The notes under the pieces: generated by a model
Told to the model about the DNA's origin: nothing
What the model saw: only the letters and a program-made list of their open reading frames with translations
The model's database searches: none
Source of the DNA: Pseudoips prasinana
Taxonomy: Eukaryota; Arthropoda; Insecta; Lepidoptera; Nolidae
Direction: 5' to 3'
DNA length: 64,000 bases
Assembly: GCA_951640165.1 (NCBI GenBank)
Contig: OX621246.1
Span: 4,303,001-4,367,000, forward strand
Part shown: positions 31,172 to 40,976 of the stretch, piece by piece
How the letters are laid out: each line of letters begins with the position of its first letter
How positions within the stretch are numbered: position 1 is the first letter of the stretch
Position numbers and translations under genes: made by a program

Positions 31172-31198
31172 TATCCCTAGACTTTGTTGATGTGTGTA
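31172..31198. repeat. Tc1-like right terminal inverted repeat
   Basis: Ends TTGTTGATGTGTGTA before a TA; pairs with 29603-29629 with two mismatches. Confidence 0.9.
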
Positions 31199-31486
31199 TA
31201 TGCGTACTTTTTGGTGACCGAAAAGCGTCAAACTTGCGTCATCGGTACGTCATGCTTCCCATGAGCTATATGTATAATTATTGCCTATATTGTAGATTAT
31301 TTAGATTATAAGTCACAAATATAGTTTTCACTTCTGTCGGCAATACCCAAAGACTGCCCTGAATGTTTTTTTTAGACTTTTAACTGGTTCACAGTGAAGG
31401 AGAAGCGGGCGGCGGCTCACCCCATCTAGCAAATAAGACTAGAAAGTTGGAAACAAAGTAAGCAGCGCCAGTGGGTTGGATTTTAT
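31199..31486. other. Short gene-free gap
   Basis: No supported feature. Confidence 0.4.
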
Positions 31487-31757
31487 GACGGGCCTGTTGG
31501 CGTGGTTGGTTGATACGCTGCCTTTCATGCTGGAGGTCGTGTGTTCGATTCCCACCCGGGACAGATATTTGTGTTCATGAACATGTCAGTTTGTCCTGAG
31601 TCTGGGTGTAAATTATCTATAGTATATAGTATGTATTTACAAAAAAAATGGTATATGTAGTATATCAGTTATCTGGTTTCATATTACAAGCTTTGCTAAG
31701 TTTGGGATCAGATGGCCGTGTGTGAATAATGTCCCAGAATATTATTATTATTTTAAG
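31487..31757 (+). mobile_element. SINE-A copy, full length reference
   Basis: tRNA-like head: GGGCCTGTTGGCGTGG (A-box region) and TGTGTTCGATTCCCACCC (B box). The anticodon-loop position lies in CTTTCAT, so the head resembles tRNA-Glu. Body: GTTCATGAACATGTCAG, TCAGTTATCTGGTTTC, AGTTTGGGATCAGATGGCC. Tail: TGTCCCAGAATATTATTATT. The last part is shared with SINE-B. Confidence 0.9.
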
Positions 31758-32032
31758 GGAAAATACCGCTCTACGTTATTACACAAAGACGCGGATCAGT
31801 GGTCGTCTGGTTGTAGATCGGAGAAGAGATTTCATCGATACGAATGCGAACTAAGAAATTCAATAGCCTTAAATTGTTCTACGTAAGTTGTGGTGTGGTC
31901 TTTGGGATCGTTAAGAATGTTGACAGTGATTACGGGATTGAACGAACGAGCATATTTGACTACCGCGACGACCAAGGGATTTGTATAGGAAATGGCCAAC
32001 TCTAAAATATAATAACTAGATAAGTGAGTTCT

Positions 32033-32118
32033 TACACAAATATTTGCTCTTACCGGGATTCGAACCCAGGACCACCATCTTCGTAGGCAGGAGCACTACC
32101 AACTAGGCTACGGTGACC
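32033..32118 (-). mobile_element. SINE-B head fragment
   Basis: Only the tRNA-like head remains (minus-strand A box TAGCCTAGTTGG, B box GGGTTCGAATCCC), ending ACGGTCACCG. It abuts a SINE-A copy. Confidence 0.8.
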
Positions 32119-32121
32119 GTC

Positions 32122-32434
32122 TTACACAGGGCCATCTGGTCCCAAATTAAGCAGAGCTTGTACTATGGAAACCAGATAACTGATATACTACTTTTCTTTA
32201 TACATAGATACTTATATAAAAGATAAAAATATATATATTTCGAATTCAGTTTTTAATTTTAGCGGATTAACAATGATAACCTCACTAGGCAGAGCCTGTA
32301 TCGAGGCTATCACACCCAGACTCAAGACAAACAGATATGTTCATGCACACAAATATCTGTCCTGGGTGGAAATCGAACACACGACCTGTCGCGTGAAAGG
32401 CAAGCCTTTGCCAACCATGCCAACAGGCCCGTCA
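32122..32434 (-). mobile_element. SINE-A copy with about 92-bp insert
   Basis: A complete SINE-A in reverse, except that 32218-32309 holds foreign AT-rich sequence ending GAGGCTAT. The insert is unidentified. Confidence 0.75.
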
Positions 32435-32649
32435 AACAATATATATGACTGTAGTCATCTGCCCAGTGTTTAGATTTTTTGTAGCAATATGAACGCCTTT
32501 TTTAAATGAAATTAGCATATGAATAAATTGGATATTTGTCAGAAGTCAGGTTTTACATGCTGTTTACATAATAAAGTGTTACACTAGATTCGACATTTAC
32601 GTGTCATCTTATATGCTAATTTCATATCACTTCTATTAATAGTTAGGTA

Positions 32650-32886
32650 ATAATATATCTAATATATCTAGGGACAATGTCATCCTAGCCCCAAACTAAG
32701 CAAAGCTTGTACTATGGGTACCAGGCGACGATATACATACTTATATAGATAGATAATTACTTAACATTCATGACTCAGAAACAAATATTCGTGCTCATCA
32801 CACAAATATTTGCACTTACCGAGATTCGAACCCATGACCACCAGCTTCGTAGGCAGGAGCACTACCAACTAGGCTACGGTGCCCGT
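32650..32886 (-). mobile_element. SINE-B copy 3
   Basis: Head, body and ATATCTAG tail are all present with minor losses; the B box is mutated (GGGTTCGAATCTC). Confidence 0.85.
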
Positions 32887-33229
32887 CTATATATAGTTAA
32901 CCTATAATTAGCATCCATGGCGTGGCCCAACATTTATAATTAAAGACCTCATTAATAATCAGCACGTTATCTTTAATATAGAAATATATGAACGTCAGTT
33001 TAAATAAATATCACGTAAAATTGGCTGCTGGTATATCTAGTAACAAATATATAAAATAAGAACGAAGAAGAAAGTAAGAAATATCGTTTAGTTTTACTCG
33101 AACATCGGTGCTTATACGGTTAAAAAATAGCGTAGGTTAAATTTCATAATAAACTTATTACTTTAATATGATTCTAAACACTACTAATAAAAATAAATAT
33201 AATTAGACTACCCTTTTAATAATATTTTT
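32887..33229. other. Gene-free AT-rich stretch
   Basis: No supported feature. Confidence 0.45.
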
Positions 33230-33355
33230 AATGGCGACCACGAACCGGAAGACGCAGCGTGGACAGGCCCCCTACACGGTGGACCGACGATCTTGCAAGG
33301 GACACGGGAATCCGTCGGATGCGGGCAGCGCAGGACCGGCTAGCGGCGGCATCAA
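33230..33355 (+). pseudogene. RTE LINE C-terminal fragment
   Basis: Residues of the GRPPTRWTDDL and QDRLAAASS type are recoverable from GACCACGAACCGGAAGACG to GGACCGGCTAGCGG. Lacks the 3' tail. Confidence 0.65.
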
Positions 33356-33359
33356 GTGA

Positions 33360-33595
33360 GCCAAAAAAAAATCACGTCTGTTGTATGGGAGCCCCCTTAA
33401 ATATTTATTTTATTTTGTTTTTTTAGTATTTGTTGTTATAGCGGCAACAAAAATACATCATCTGTGAAAATTTCAACTGTATAACTGACACGGTTCATGA
33501 GATAAAGCCTGGTGACAGACGGACAGACTGACAGCTAAGTCTCAGTAATAGGGTCCCGTTTTACCCTTTGGGTACTAAACCTAAAAATATTACCC
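33360..33595 (+). repeat. Family L repeat
   Basis: Contains CACGTCTGTTGTATGGGAGC, TGTTGTTATAGCGGCAAC, TTCATGAGATAAAGCC, GACAGACGGACAGACTGACA and GGGTCCCGTTTTACCC. Layout (purine-rich GACAGACGGACAG, then an arm pair built on GGGT) parallels family R, suggesting a related class of element. Confidence 0.6.
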
Positions 33596-34094
33596 CCTTT
33601 AATAGAAAGTACCTAGGTATCTAACTATTAAATGCAGGGAACCCCTCTAGCAAGTCACCCACCCGTATACCTATAGTTATTACTCAGACAATTGGCTACC
33701 AACTTGACATTCAGCCAGTGTTACGATGCTCAAATCATAAAACAATTTCACAGTCTGTTAAGAAGGAAACGACAAATCTCTCAACTGTTATACTGTCCGT
33801 TGCAAAGTACTGTCATTTAGACTACGGTCTAATTTAAAAATGAACGTGTCTCAGTATTTATTAATGTAATAACGGATAAAAGTTAAAAGGTATCATTATT
33901 AATTTAAGTTTAAACTATTTTTTGAACTAAAATTATATGCACTCCCCATCAAATAAAAAATAGTTGTTCTGAGTCTGTATGTAATTTGTGTACCTCTAGC
34001 GGTTTTGGCAGTGCACGCTGGTATAACTCGCAGATGGTAGATTTTTCATATTTACTTGACACTTATCGACATATTTTGGACAATTCCCACAATA
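33596..34094. other. Gene-free stretch
   Basis: Around 33955-34020 there is a faint SINE-C-like piece (AATAGTTGTTCTGAGTCTG). Nothing else. Confidence 0.4.
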
Positions 34095-34245
34095 TATTTA
34101 TAAATTGTAGCCTATGTGTTATTCTGATGTATAATCTATATTATTGTTAACTTTCATTAAAATCCATTCAGTAGTTTTTACGTGAAAGAGTAACAAACAT
34201 CCACCCATACTTACAAACTTTCGCGTTTATAATATTAGTAGTATA
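34095..34245 (-). repeat. Family M repeat copy
   Basis: Ends (plus strand) CAAACTTTCGCGTTTATAAT, the complement of the start of the copies at 50895 and 53168. Contains CATTCAGTAGTTTTTACGTG. Non-coding. Confidence 0.6.
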
Positions 34246-34748
34246 TGATACAGAAGACAGTTCCCGCCTCCTTTTAAGCATATGAATGCCTGTGCAAGAA
34301 GATGCCGCTCTATTATTAACGACAAATTTATTTAGATCGCATATTATAAAGAAAGGTTGACGTCGTATTTTTATTACACTAGTTATATATGAAATCTCCA
34401 AGTCATTAACGGGCCCTTTGGTAGATACTTGCCGCAGGTCGTGGGTTCGATTCCCATCCAGAACAGATATGTGTGTGCATTAACATGTCAGTTTGTCCTG
34501 AGTCTAAATTTATTTATCTATATAAGTATGTATTCACAAAAGAACAGTAGTATATGTATGTATATCAGTTATGACTGCACGCGCAGCGGCTAAAAAACAG
34601 CCGCCTCGCCGCTTCGTGGGTTTATTTTTGTGTGACCCATAAATAGTAGTTTTATTTTTTTTTTTTTTATTTATTTATTTTCCTCTTACATCTATCTTTA
34701 CAGGTATAAGTCCAATGCGATAGAGTGCTTATCTAAGTATTTAACAAT

Positions 34749-37607
34749 TTACTTATAACAAATTATACATAATGCACTTCTCGTGAACTCACTCAGAGAA
34801 CACACAAATAGGTCAGTCTCAGCTGCTATAAGGTTAAGAGTACGGAGAGCACGCGTCAGGGGCGCCTCATGTACAAGATTAGTCCGACCACGCGGTTCCA
34901 CTAGCAATCGCGGTCGTCTCCTTCTCCAAACATACCTGTCCGGGACACACAGGGCTATCTGTTCTAAAACTTCAGCATTATGAATTTTACCCCTAAATAT
35001 TTTAAAAAGATATGATGTTAGTGCCTGTTCCCTTCGAACTCTTAGTTCATTGTATCCCACCATGCCTAAAATAAACAGAGTGGGATACATCAAAGGGTAA
35101 AATGGATATACTCCATAATGTCGCATATACAAATATCGAATAAATTTATTTTGTACACGCTCCAGCATGAGGCTATACTTAGCTTCATGCGGTGCCCAGA
35201 TGACTGCATTACATTCAAGTTGACTCCTAACCAATGCATTATATAAGGAAATTATAGCTCGAATGTTTGCGAACCCTTTCACTGTTCGAAGTATAAAACC
35301 TAAATTTCTAAAAGCTTTCTTACATAGCCTAATGATATGATCACGAAAAGTCAGCCCGGTGTTAAAACTTATACCCAAATCCTTGACCTCTGTGACTCTA
35401 ATCATTTGTGATTCACTGATGCGGTAGTTATGTTGAATGGGGGAGTGCGCGCGAGAAAACGTGATTGTCACACACTTTGTAGTGTTAAATTGTAGTTGAT
35501 TTGCGCAACTCCAGTTCACCACTCTGTCTATATCCCCCTGCAGCCTAGCACAGTCGTCATTGTTCCCGACGGCAAGAGATAATTTAAGGTCGTCAGCGAA
35601 CAGTAAACACTTAGCGTCTTTAACAACGTGCGGGAGGTCATTTATCATAAGCAGGAACTCTAGGGGGCCCAAGTTACTCCCTTGACTTACCCCTGATCTC
35701 GTAAAATATGGTTTTGACGTATGTCCCGCATATTCCACGTACTGCTGCGTGCCTTTCATACGACTGGCAAAAAATGTTAGTAAATGTGGGGTAAAACCAA
35801 CACCAGCTAACTTTCTAAGCAAAACGTCATTATCGACTAAGTCGAACGCTTTTTTAAAATCAAAGTAAGCGGTGTCAATTTGACCCCCACTATCCACAGT
35901 TGTCTGCAAATGGATCATATGACAAAGCAGATTACTGGTGGTACTTTTACCTGGTCGAAAACCATGCTGAGCTTCGGAAAGTTGCGTCGCCACTTGCAAA
36001 AATAGGCTCTTATAGATAGCAGCTTCAAATATTTTAGCCGGCGTCGATAACACTGCCACAGGTCTGTACCCATCCACCGATTCTGCAGAAGCTCCCTTCG
36101 GAACCGGTACAACACGGGTCACTCTCCACCTTTCTGGAAATTGTGCCGCCTGTAGACATTTGTTGTATATATGAAGTAGTGGCTTAGACAACACAAGCCG
36201 GCAATCCTTAAATATGTAAGACGGAATGCCATCTGGACCCGCGGACCTTTTAGGTTTTAATTCTTTAAGCGCATTACATACGTCTACTAACAGTAGCTGG
36301 CTTAAGTGTACCCGTGCTGCTCCGTTTTCGAAACCCGCTCCCTCTATAGCCGCACCTACATTCAACTCCGGTTCCTCAGTTCTATAAACAGAATAAAAAA
36401 ACTGCGCAAATTCCTCAACACACTGCCGCTCGGACAGTATTTCCCCATTTTTTTTAATTTTGTGGGGATTCTTACCTCTTTTGGACTTAGCGTAGTTCCA
36501 AAAAGATTTTGGATCATTCAGCATTTGGTCCTGAATACGGTGTTGATACCGCTCGTACGCGACTCTTATCATACTCTTAACGTTAGTTCTACACCGGGCA
36601 AACGCCTCATAATCAGTTATAGATCTACTTGCCTTGTACTGCTTGTGTAAAAAAGCTTTCATTTTTATGTCGCGAATTATATCTGTAGTGTACCACTCAG
36701 GGTAAATGTACCTTGAGTTTACACAACTTCGCCTTTTTTTTGGAACGCAGTCATCTAAAATAGAATTAATAATGCTGTAAAAATAATTTAAACTGGATTC
36801 TAAGTCAAGCTCGTACAAAGGGGTCCAATCCACAGCAGATATTAAAGAATATAAAGAAAAGAAATCGGCCTTATTAAAATTCCAACCAATTGGCAACTGC
36901 GTGTTAATGACAGTAGCAGCCGGGTCGGCCGAGCCGGGCAGCCAGCGCGAGCGCACATTAATGCGTACCGAGATTTCTAGCGGTGGGTGATATGCATCCA
37001 CAGGCACAAGCGGCGCCTCCGACGCGCACACTGTTACGCCCGTACTCCCTTCCCCCGCCAGCGTACTTAATACTAGGTCTAACTGACGATCATTGCAGTT
37101 ACTGATTAAATTACTCTGAGTAAATCCACAAAAAGTGCGAAAGTATTCATAATAATTACTTATGGCTAGTGAACAAGAATGCAAATTGAAGTCTCCTAAA
37201 ACTATTATTTCCTTGTGTTTATTACACAAACGTTCAATTATATTAAATAAAATCATGTATTCGTTATCGTGACTACTAGGCGGGATATAAACCACACAAA
37301 GTAAAAACATAAGTTTCTTACGTAGATATACCGTAGCACAAACCAGTTCAAATACTTGCTTATCTATGTTTACGTCACACGGTAGTGTCACTCGTCGCAG
37401 CTCTAAACGCGGTGTGGCCACGAGACAAGCGCCGCCCTGTTTACGCCCGTCCGCCCGATCACACCGTATAATTGTATATCCCGTTGGGATTATTTCCGCG
37501 TCATGGATGGATTCACTAAAGCCGGTCTCCGTGATTGCGAACAAATCGGCACTTGCGGACAATATATTAGTGTAGAATTCCTCCAACTTAGTCCGAAGTC
37601 CGCGCAC
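34749..37607 (-). CDS. LINE ORF2: endonuclease plus reverse transcriptase, about 952 aa, intact
   Basis: This protein nicks genomic DNA and copies element RNA at the nick. The apurinic-type endonuclease (residues 1-215) has TETGF (E27), GDFN (D139, N141), LDLVLS (D177) and YHPPLE (H207). The RT domain runs from about 455 to 690: SAGPDGIPSYIF, YRPVAVLSTPAKIFEAAI, QHGFRPGKST, YFDFKKAFD (D583), SGVSQGSNLGPLEFL and FADD (670-673). A C-terminal domain follows with WAPHEAKYSLMLERVQNKF. All catalytic residues are kept and there are no stops. The first codon given is GTG. The frame stays open upstream past the ORF1 stop with no nearby ATG, so ORF2 probably overlaps ORF1 and is translated by reinitiation or frameshifting. 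Clade inferred from motifs. Confidence 0.93.
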   Translation of the reverse strand: MRGLRTKLEEFYTNILSASADLFAITETGFSESIHDAEIIPTGYTIIRCDRADGRKQGGACLVATPRLELRRVTLPCDVNIDKQVFELVCATVYLRKKLMFLLCVVYIPPSSHDNEYMILFNIIERLCNKHKEIIVLGDFNLHSCSLAISNYYEYFRTFCGFTQSNLISNCNDRQLDLVLSTLAGEGSTGVTVCASEAPLVPVDAYHPPLEISVRINVRSRWLPGSADPAATVINTQLPIGWNFNKADFFSLYSLISAVDWTPLYELDLESSLNYFYSIINSILDDCVPKKRRSCVNSRYIYPEWYTTDIIRDIKMKAFLHKQYKASRSITDYEAFARCRTNVKSMIRVAYERYQHRIQDQMLNDPKSFWNYAKSKRGKNPHKIKKNGEILSERQCVEEFAQFFYSVYRTEEPELNVGAAIEGAGFENGAARVHLSQLLLVDVCNALKELKPKRSAGPDGIPSYIFKDCRLVLSKPLLHIYNKCLQAAQFPERWRVTRVVPVPKGASAESVDGYRPVAVLSTPAKIFEAAIYKSLFLQVATQLSEAQHGFRPGKSTTSNLLCHMIHLQTTVDSGGQIDTAYFDFKKAFDLVDNDVLLRKLAGVGFTPHLLTFFASRMKGTQQYVEYAGHTSKPYFTRSGVSQGSNLGPLEFLLMINDLPHVVKDAKCLLFADDLKLSLAVGNNDDCARLQGDIDRVVNWSCANQLQFNTTKCVTITFSRAHSPIQHNYRISESQMIRVTEVKDLGISFNTGLTFRDHIIRLCKKAFRNLGFILRTVKGFANIRAIISLYNALVRSQLECNAVIWAPHEAKYSLMLERVQNKFIRYLYMRHYGVYPFYPLMYPTLFILGMVGYNELRVRREQALTSYLFKIFRGKIHNAEVLEQIALCVPDRYVWRRRRPRLLVEPRGRTNLVHEAPLTRALRTLNLIAAETDLFVCSLSEFTRSALCIICYK

Positions 37608-37635
37608 GTTCTGATATAGAACTTCTACAGAGTTT

Positions 37636-38634
37636 CTACAGGTTTTTTGGTTTATTGGTTTGTCTACGAAACCACACCCATTCCGAGAATTCTATATTAA
37701 CTGGCCAACTGTCAGGCTGACACAATTGTTCATATTTACTTTCCGGGACCCCTATAATAAAAGATGCATAATCTCGTTCCGTCTTGTGATTTATTTTCTC
37801 GACTTTTATTGGTATGAAGTCATCATTATAAATTTTTTCGACGTTATTTTTTACATTTTCCACGGTAGTTTCTTTCCGTAACCGCCACACATGTAAGTAT
37901 TTTTTCTTTTCTGTCCCCTGTAAATCAATTGCACTCGTATTTCCGCCTTTTTTGACCTCACTATTCAAATATCTGCTCTTGATTTTCTTTCCTACTGTAG
38001 TCCATTTTACTTCTCCTTCCGGTTCCATCTTTTGCTCTGCTACTTCATTAAAGTTGTTACAACTCTTTCCACTATTTAATTGTTGTGTCTGTTCTTCATT
38101 CTCGGAATAAATCGCTGATTTTATGGCTTCGCGCTCCTTGATTGGCACATTATTGCTAATTACCTTCTTTGTTTTTTTGACGGTGCTAGCAAAAGATGGT
38201 AACGGTTGAGTACTGACCGGTTCAATTTGACTAGACTTGACATTCAGGCGTTCGTTTTTTCCTATTAGGACTTTAATTGTTTCTTCTAGTATGGCCACTT
38301 TACTTGCCTTTTCTTGTACCACCATCAATACTTTATTTATTTCTTTTAGCTCAGTTTCAATGTTATTAAATTTACTTTGCAGTTATCCATATTCCGTTCG
38401 TTGGTTCTCGAACTGTGATAAAAACTCGAGACGCATATTTTGAATCTCCTCCAAAAGTCGGCTCTCATTATTTACACTCACAACTTTCCTTGCATTTCGA
38501 TGACTACCACGCTCGGTGTTTACATAGCTGCTTGGTGTAAACGTTGAACTGTTGTGTGGAGTTTGTGGGTTACTTGTCACATTTTTATCCATTGTAGGAA
38601 GCCTTCGATCTCCGTAATAATAGGCGTTATGCAC
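37636..38634 (-). pseudogene. LINE ORF1 (RNA-binding protein), 332 codons with one in-frame stop
   Basis: ORF1 proteins bind element RNA and accompany it to the nucleus. The first 83 codons start at the ATG at 38634 (MHNAYYYGDRR). They end at a TAA (38383-38385), after which the same frame continues without break to 37636. The sequence around the stop (EIQNMRLEFLSQFENQRTE before, NIETELKEINKVL after) reads as one heptad-like coiled coil. One point mutation, CAA to TAA for example, would therefore explain the break. The C-terminal 90 residues resemble an RRM-like fold: KYLHVWRLRKETTVENV, DYASFIIGVPESKY, WPVNIEFSEWVW. No CCHC knuckles are visible. It ends 29 bases before the first ORF2 codon given here. 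Confidence 0.8.
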
Positions 38635-39009
38635 TCAATAGGTTTTAAAGCAGGGTGAGCATACACATCACCACAGAGAACCGCTTTTTATCAATTCACA
38701 AAAACAGCACTGGTGTTGCATTGGATAATATAATTATAAATGTTACAATTAATTTCACACCCGCGGGAGATATTGACAGCGCAACTGGCGTGCGCTTCTC
38801 GCGAGCTTTCAACTGCAACTAGTTATGAGTCTGGATTTCATTTGTGTCCGTCTATTATATGTTTGTAAAGTACCCCACGACACACGGATTAGACTCCCTA
38901 GTGCGGGCGTTGTCTTTAAAAAAAAACTGGTTTCCAAAACACATGCACTGCTTAGTTTGGGATCAGATGGCCGTGTGTAAATAATACATACATATATACA
39001 TACATAGAC

Positions 39010-39840
39010 TCACGCCTGCCTCCCAGAGGGGTAGGCAGAGACAACGGACTTCCATTTGTCACGATCTTTGCATACTTCTTTTGCCTCGATTACTGTCATT
39101 ATATTCTTCATACATGCTCGCCGGTTTAGGGTACTTCTGACCTGCCCTTTTTTGAGAACATCTCCAATTTGGTCAGAGAATGTTCGACGTGGTCTTCCCC
39201 TTCCGGTTGTCCCATTCACACAGGCCAGGTATACTTCTTTTGTCAATCTTCTTTCATTCATCCTTTCTAAATGGCCAAACCATCTCAGCATGCCTTTTTC
39301 AATCTTTGTGACTACATCCTCTTTCACACCACAACGCTCTCTTACATCAGTATTTCGAATTCTGTCTCTCAAAGTCACACCACACATACTTCTCAGAGCT
39401 CTCATTTCCACTGCATTTATTTTACTTTCATTATTTTTCTGCCATACCCAACTTTCACTTCCATACATTAAAGTTTGCACTAACACTCCATCGTGCACGG
39501 CTAGTCGAGCCTTCTTTGATACTTGCCGGCTACTCATAAAGGCGTGTAGTGCCCCATTCACTCTGTTCCCCGCATTTACTCTTCTAACAATATCTTTTTC
39601 ATATTTCCCATCTCTCGTAAACAAAGTTCCCAAATATACAAACTCATTCACCTGTTCGACTTTCTCTCCTCCAATCACAATATCACACGCTGTCGTGTAT
39701 TCATTCCTCTCAAATACCATTACTTTCGTCTTACCTACATTCATTTTCATCCCTTTCCTTTCAAAAGATTCATGCATACTTGTTACCTTCACCTGCAACT
39801 CGTCCGCCGATGATGCAAGTAAAACTTGATCTCAGCGTAA
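39010..39840 (-). pseudogene. LINE reverse transcriptase, C-terminal half after frameshift
   Basis: Contains [70 protein letters not shown] and [12 protein letters not shown], ending SAYPSGRQA. It is continuous with 39789-40484 except for a one-base loss at about 39831-39833 inside the YADD motif. The ending differs from the Jockey-type LINEs and recalls the RTE/Proto group. Dead because of the frameshift. Confidence 0.85.
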
Positions 39841-40484
39841 AGCAGACATTTGATGAGTAACTCATTCATCCTTACACCGCATTCACTTTCTTTCAAATCT
39901 TTTAAACAGCTATCCATGAATAGGTTAAACAACCACGGTGACGCTACACATCCCTGTCTAACACCCTTTTGGATGCTAAACCACTCGGTGTATGACCCAT
40001 TAATCCTCACGCAAGCTCTGGAATCCCTATAAAGAGATTTCAGTGCTTGAACAAGGTTGTCGTTCAACCCATACATGGACAGTACCGACCATAGTTCACT
40101 CCTCAACACTCTATCGTAGGCCTTTTCTAAGTCTACGAAGGCACAGTAAACCTTTTGGTTTTTGCCCAAAAACTTCTCTACTATGCTTCGCAGAGAAAGG
40201 ACCTGATCCGTGCATCCCATTCCTTTCCGAAAACCCGCCTGTGCATCCCATATTTTCGCATCGGTTTCTTTCACAACTCTTTCAACCAATACTTTTGCAT
40301 ACAGCTTACCAACGACGCTGAGCAGACTAATGCCCCTATAGTTTTTACAGTCTTGCCGTGAGCCTTTCCCTTTGTAAAGAGGTACGATGACAGCCTTGCA
40401 CCAATCACTTGGCACTTGGCCGGTGGTATAGCATAAATTGAAAAGGCTGCACAGCTGACTCGCTATGACGCCATGTCCAGCCAT
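39789..40484 (-). pseudogene. LINE reverse transcriptase, palm half before frameshift
   Basis: RT motifs are in order: KNYRGISLLSVVGKLYAKVL, AGFRKGMGCTDQVLSL, CAFVDLEKAYDRV (catalytic Asp), QKGVRQGCVASPWLFNLFMD. It then enters LLYA, where the reading frame shifts and the two catalytic Asp residues of YADD are lost. The ATG at 40484 lies at the truncation point and is not the original start. Confidence 0.85.
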
Positions 40485-40508
40485 GTCAATAATATCTCAG
40501 AATATTAT

Positions 40509-40799
40509 AAGCAATATACCGTATATCGACCAAAAACAAAAATGATACCAAATTATACACATATTCTTTTGTCATCCTAATTGCAAGACTCAATGGAGAC
40601 GATTCAAAGGATTCCTTTCATACAAATGTGCACATTCAGTGACTTTGTATAAGAACATGTAATATTATAGCTCTAGGAGGAGCACCAATTGACCTTTGCT
40701 AAAGAGAGATGTTAACACAGAGGTATCAATTTCTTCACTACTATTGAGTTAGAAAACAATCATACGGCCCGTCCAATGGTAATCAATTAGCCATAGCCA
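40509..40799. other. Short gene-free gap
   Basis: No supported feature. Confidence 0.4.
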
Positions 40800-40905
40800 G
40801 CGGTCATAGCCAATTGCAATCACCGGTCCGTCAATGATCGGTGGGGTCAAGCACCTAGGAACGCGGTCAGACTATAGATGGGTGACTGCCGATATGGTTA
40901 ATTGC
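40800..40905 (+). mobile_element. 5S-rRNA-derived SINE-E head fragment
   Basis: TCAATGATCGGTGGGGTCAA, GCACCTAGGAACGCGGTCAG and ATAGATGGGTGACTGCC follow the layout of the 5S internal promoter. The body is missing. Confidence 0.6.
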
Positions 40906-40976
40906 GTTGCCATTGTTCGTTTTAGAAACGTGTCTATTTGTATGAATTTATTTTATTATTTGTAATAAGTTTATTA

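Larger units (their letters stand above)
29603..31198 (-). mobile_element. Complete Tc1-like DNA transposon, 1596 bp
   Basis: The ends are 27-bp inverted repeats beginning TACACACATCAACA and running on to CTAGGGATA, with two mismatches between left (29603-29629) and right (31172-31198). TA dinucleotides flank both ends (29601-29602 and 31199-31200), the target duplication expected for this superfamily. The single gene occupies most of the interior. Nothing is nested in it, and its coding part is visibly more GC-rich than the flanks. Both points suggest recent arrival. Confidence 0.93.
34651..38816 (-). mobile_element. Near full-length CR1/Jockey-like LINE, about 4.2 kb
   Basis: It has a 5' region (38635-38816), an ORF1 with one premature stop, an intact ORF2, and a short 3' UTR ending in an (ATAA)n tail at about 34655. 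Imperfect target duplications AAATAGTAGT (34641-34650) and AACTAGTTAT (38817-38826) flank it. This is the only LINE in the window that keeps an endonuclease domain. Confidence 0.85.
34573..38926 (+). mobile_element. SINE-C copy inside SINE-A, itself split by a LINE
   Basis: Left part 34573-34650 (GACTGCACGCGCAGCGGC to GTGACCCATAAATAG). Right part 38817-38926 (AACTAGTTATGAGTCTGG to GTCTTTAAAAAAAAA). The left part has lost the B-box region (after CGCTTCGTG it jumps to GGGTTTATTTTTGTGTG). The two parts meet in the CATAACTAGTT region of the intact copy. Confidence 0.8.
38986..40487 (-). mobile_element. 5'-truncated LINE (clade unassigned) in the SINE-A tail
   Basis: Runs leftwards from RT motif 1 to the end of the protein (39010), then a very short 3' part and a (TATG)n-type tail (38986-39007). 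The target duplication AATAAT is exact: 38980-38985 and 40488-40493. It is truncated just before YRGISLLS. The protein is split by one frameshift. Confidence 0.85.
34408..40508 (+). mobile_element. SINE-A copy split into three parts by nested insertions
   Basis: Part 1 is 34408-34572 (head to ATATCAGTTAT), part 2 is 38927-38985 (CTGGTTTCC to GTGTGTAAATAAT), and part 3 is 40488-40508 (AATAAT, ATCTCAGAATATT). Joined, they follow the intact copy at 31487 in order. SINE-C separates parts 1 and 2. A LINE separates parts 2 and 3, with AATAAT duplicated. Confidence 0.8.

Noticed and set aside
39056..39829. 257-codon open frame on the plus strand
   Set aside because: It is the antisense of the LINE reverse transcriptase at 39010-39840 and shows no domain of its own.
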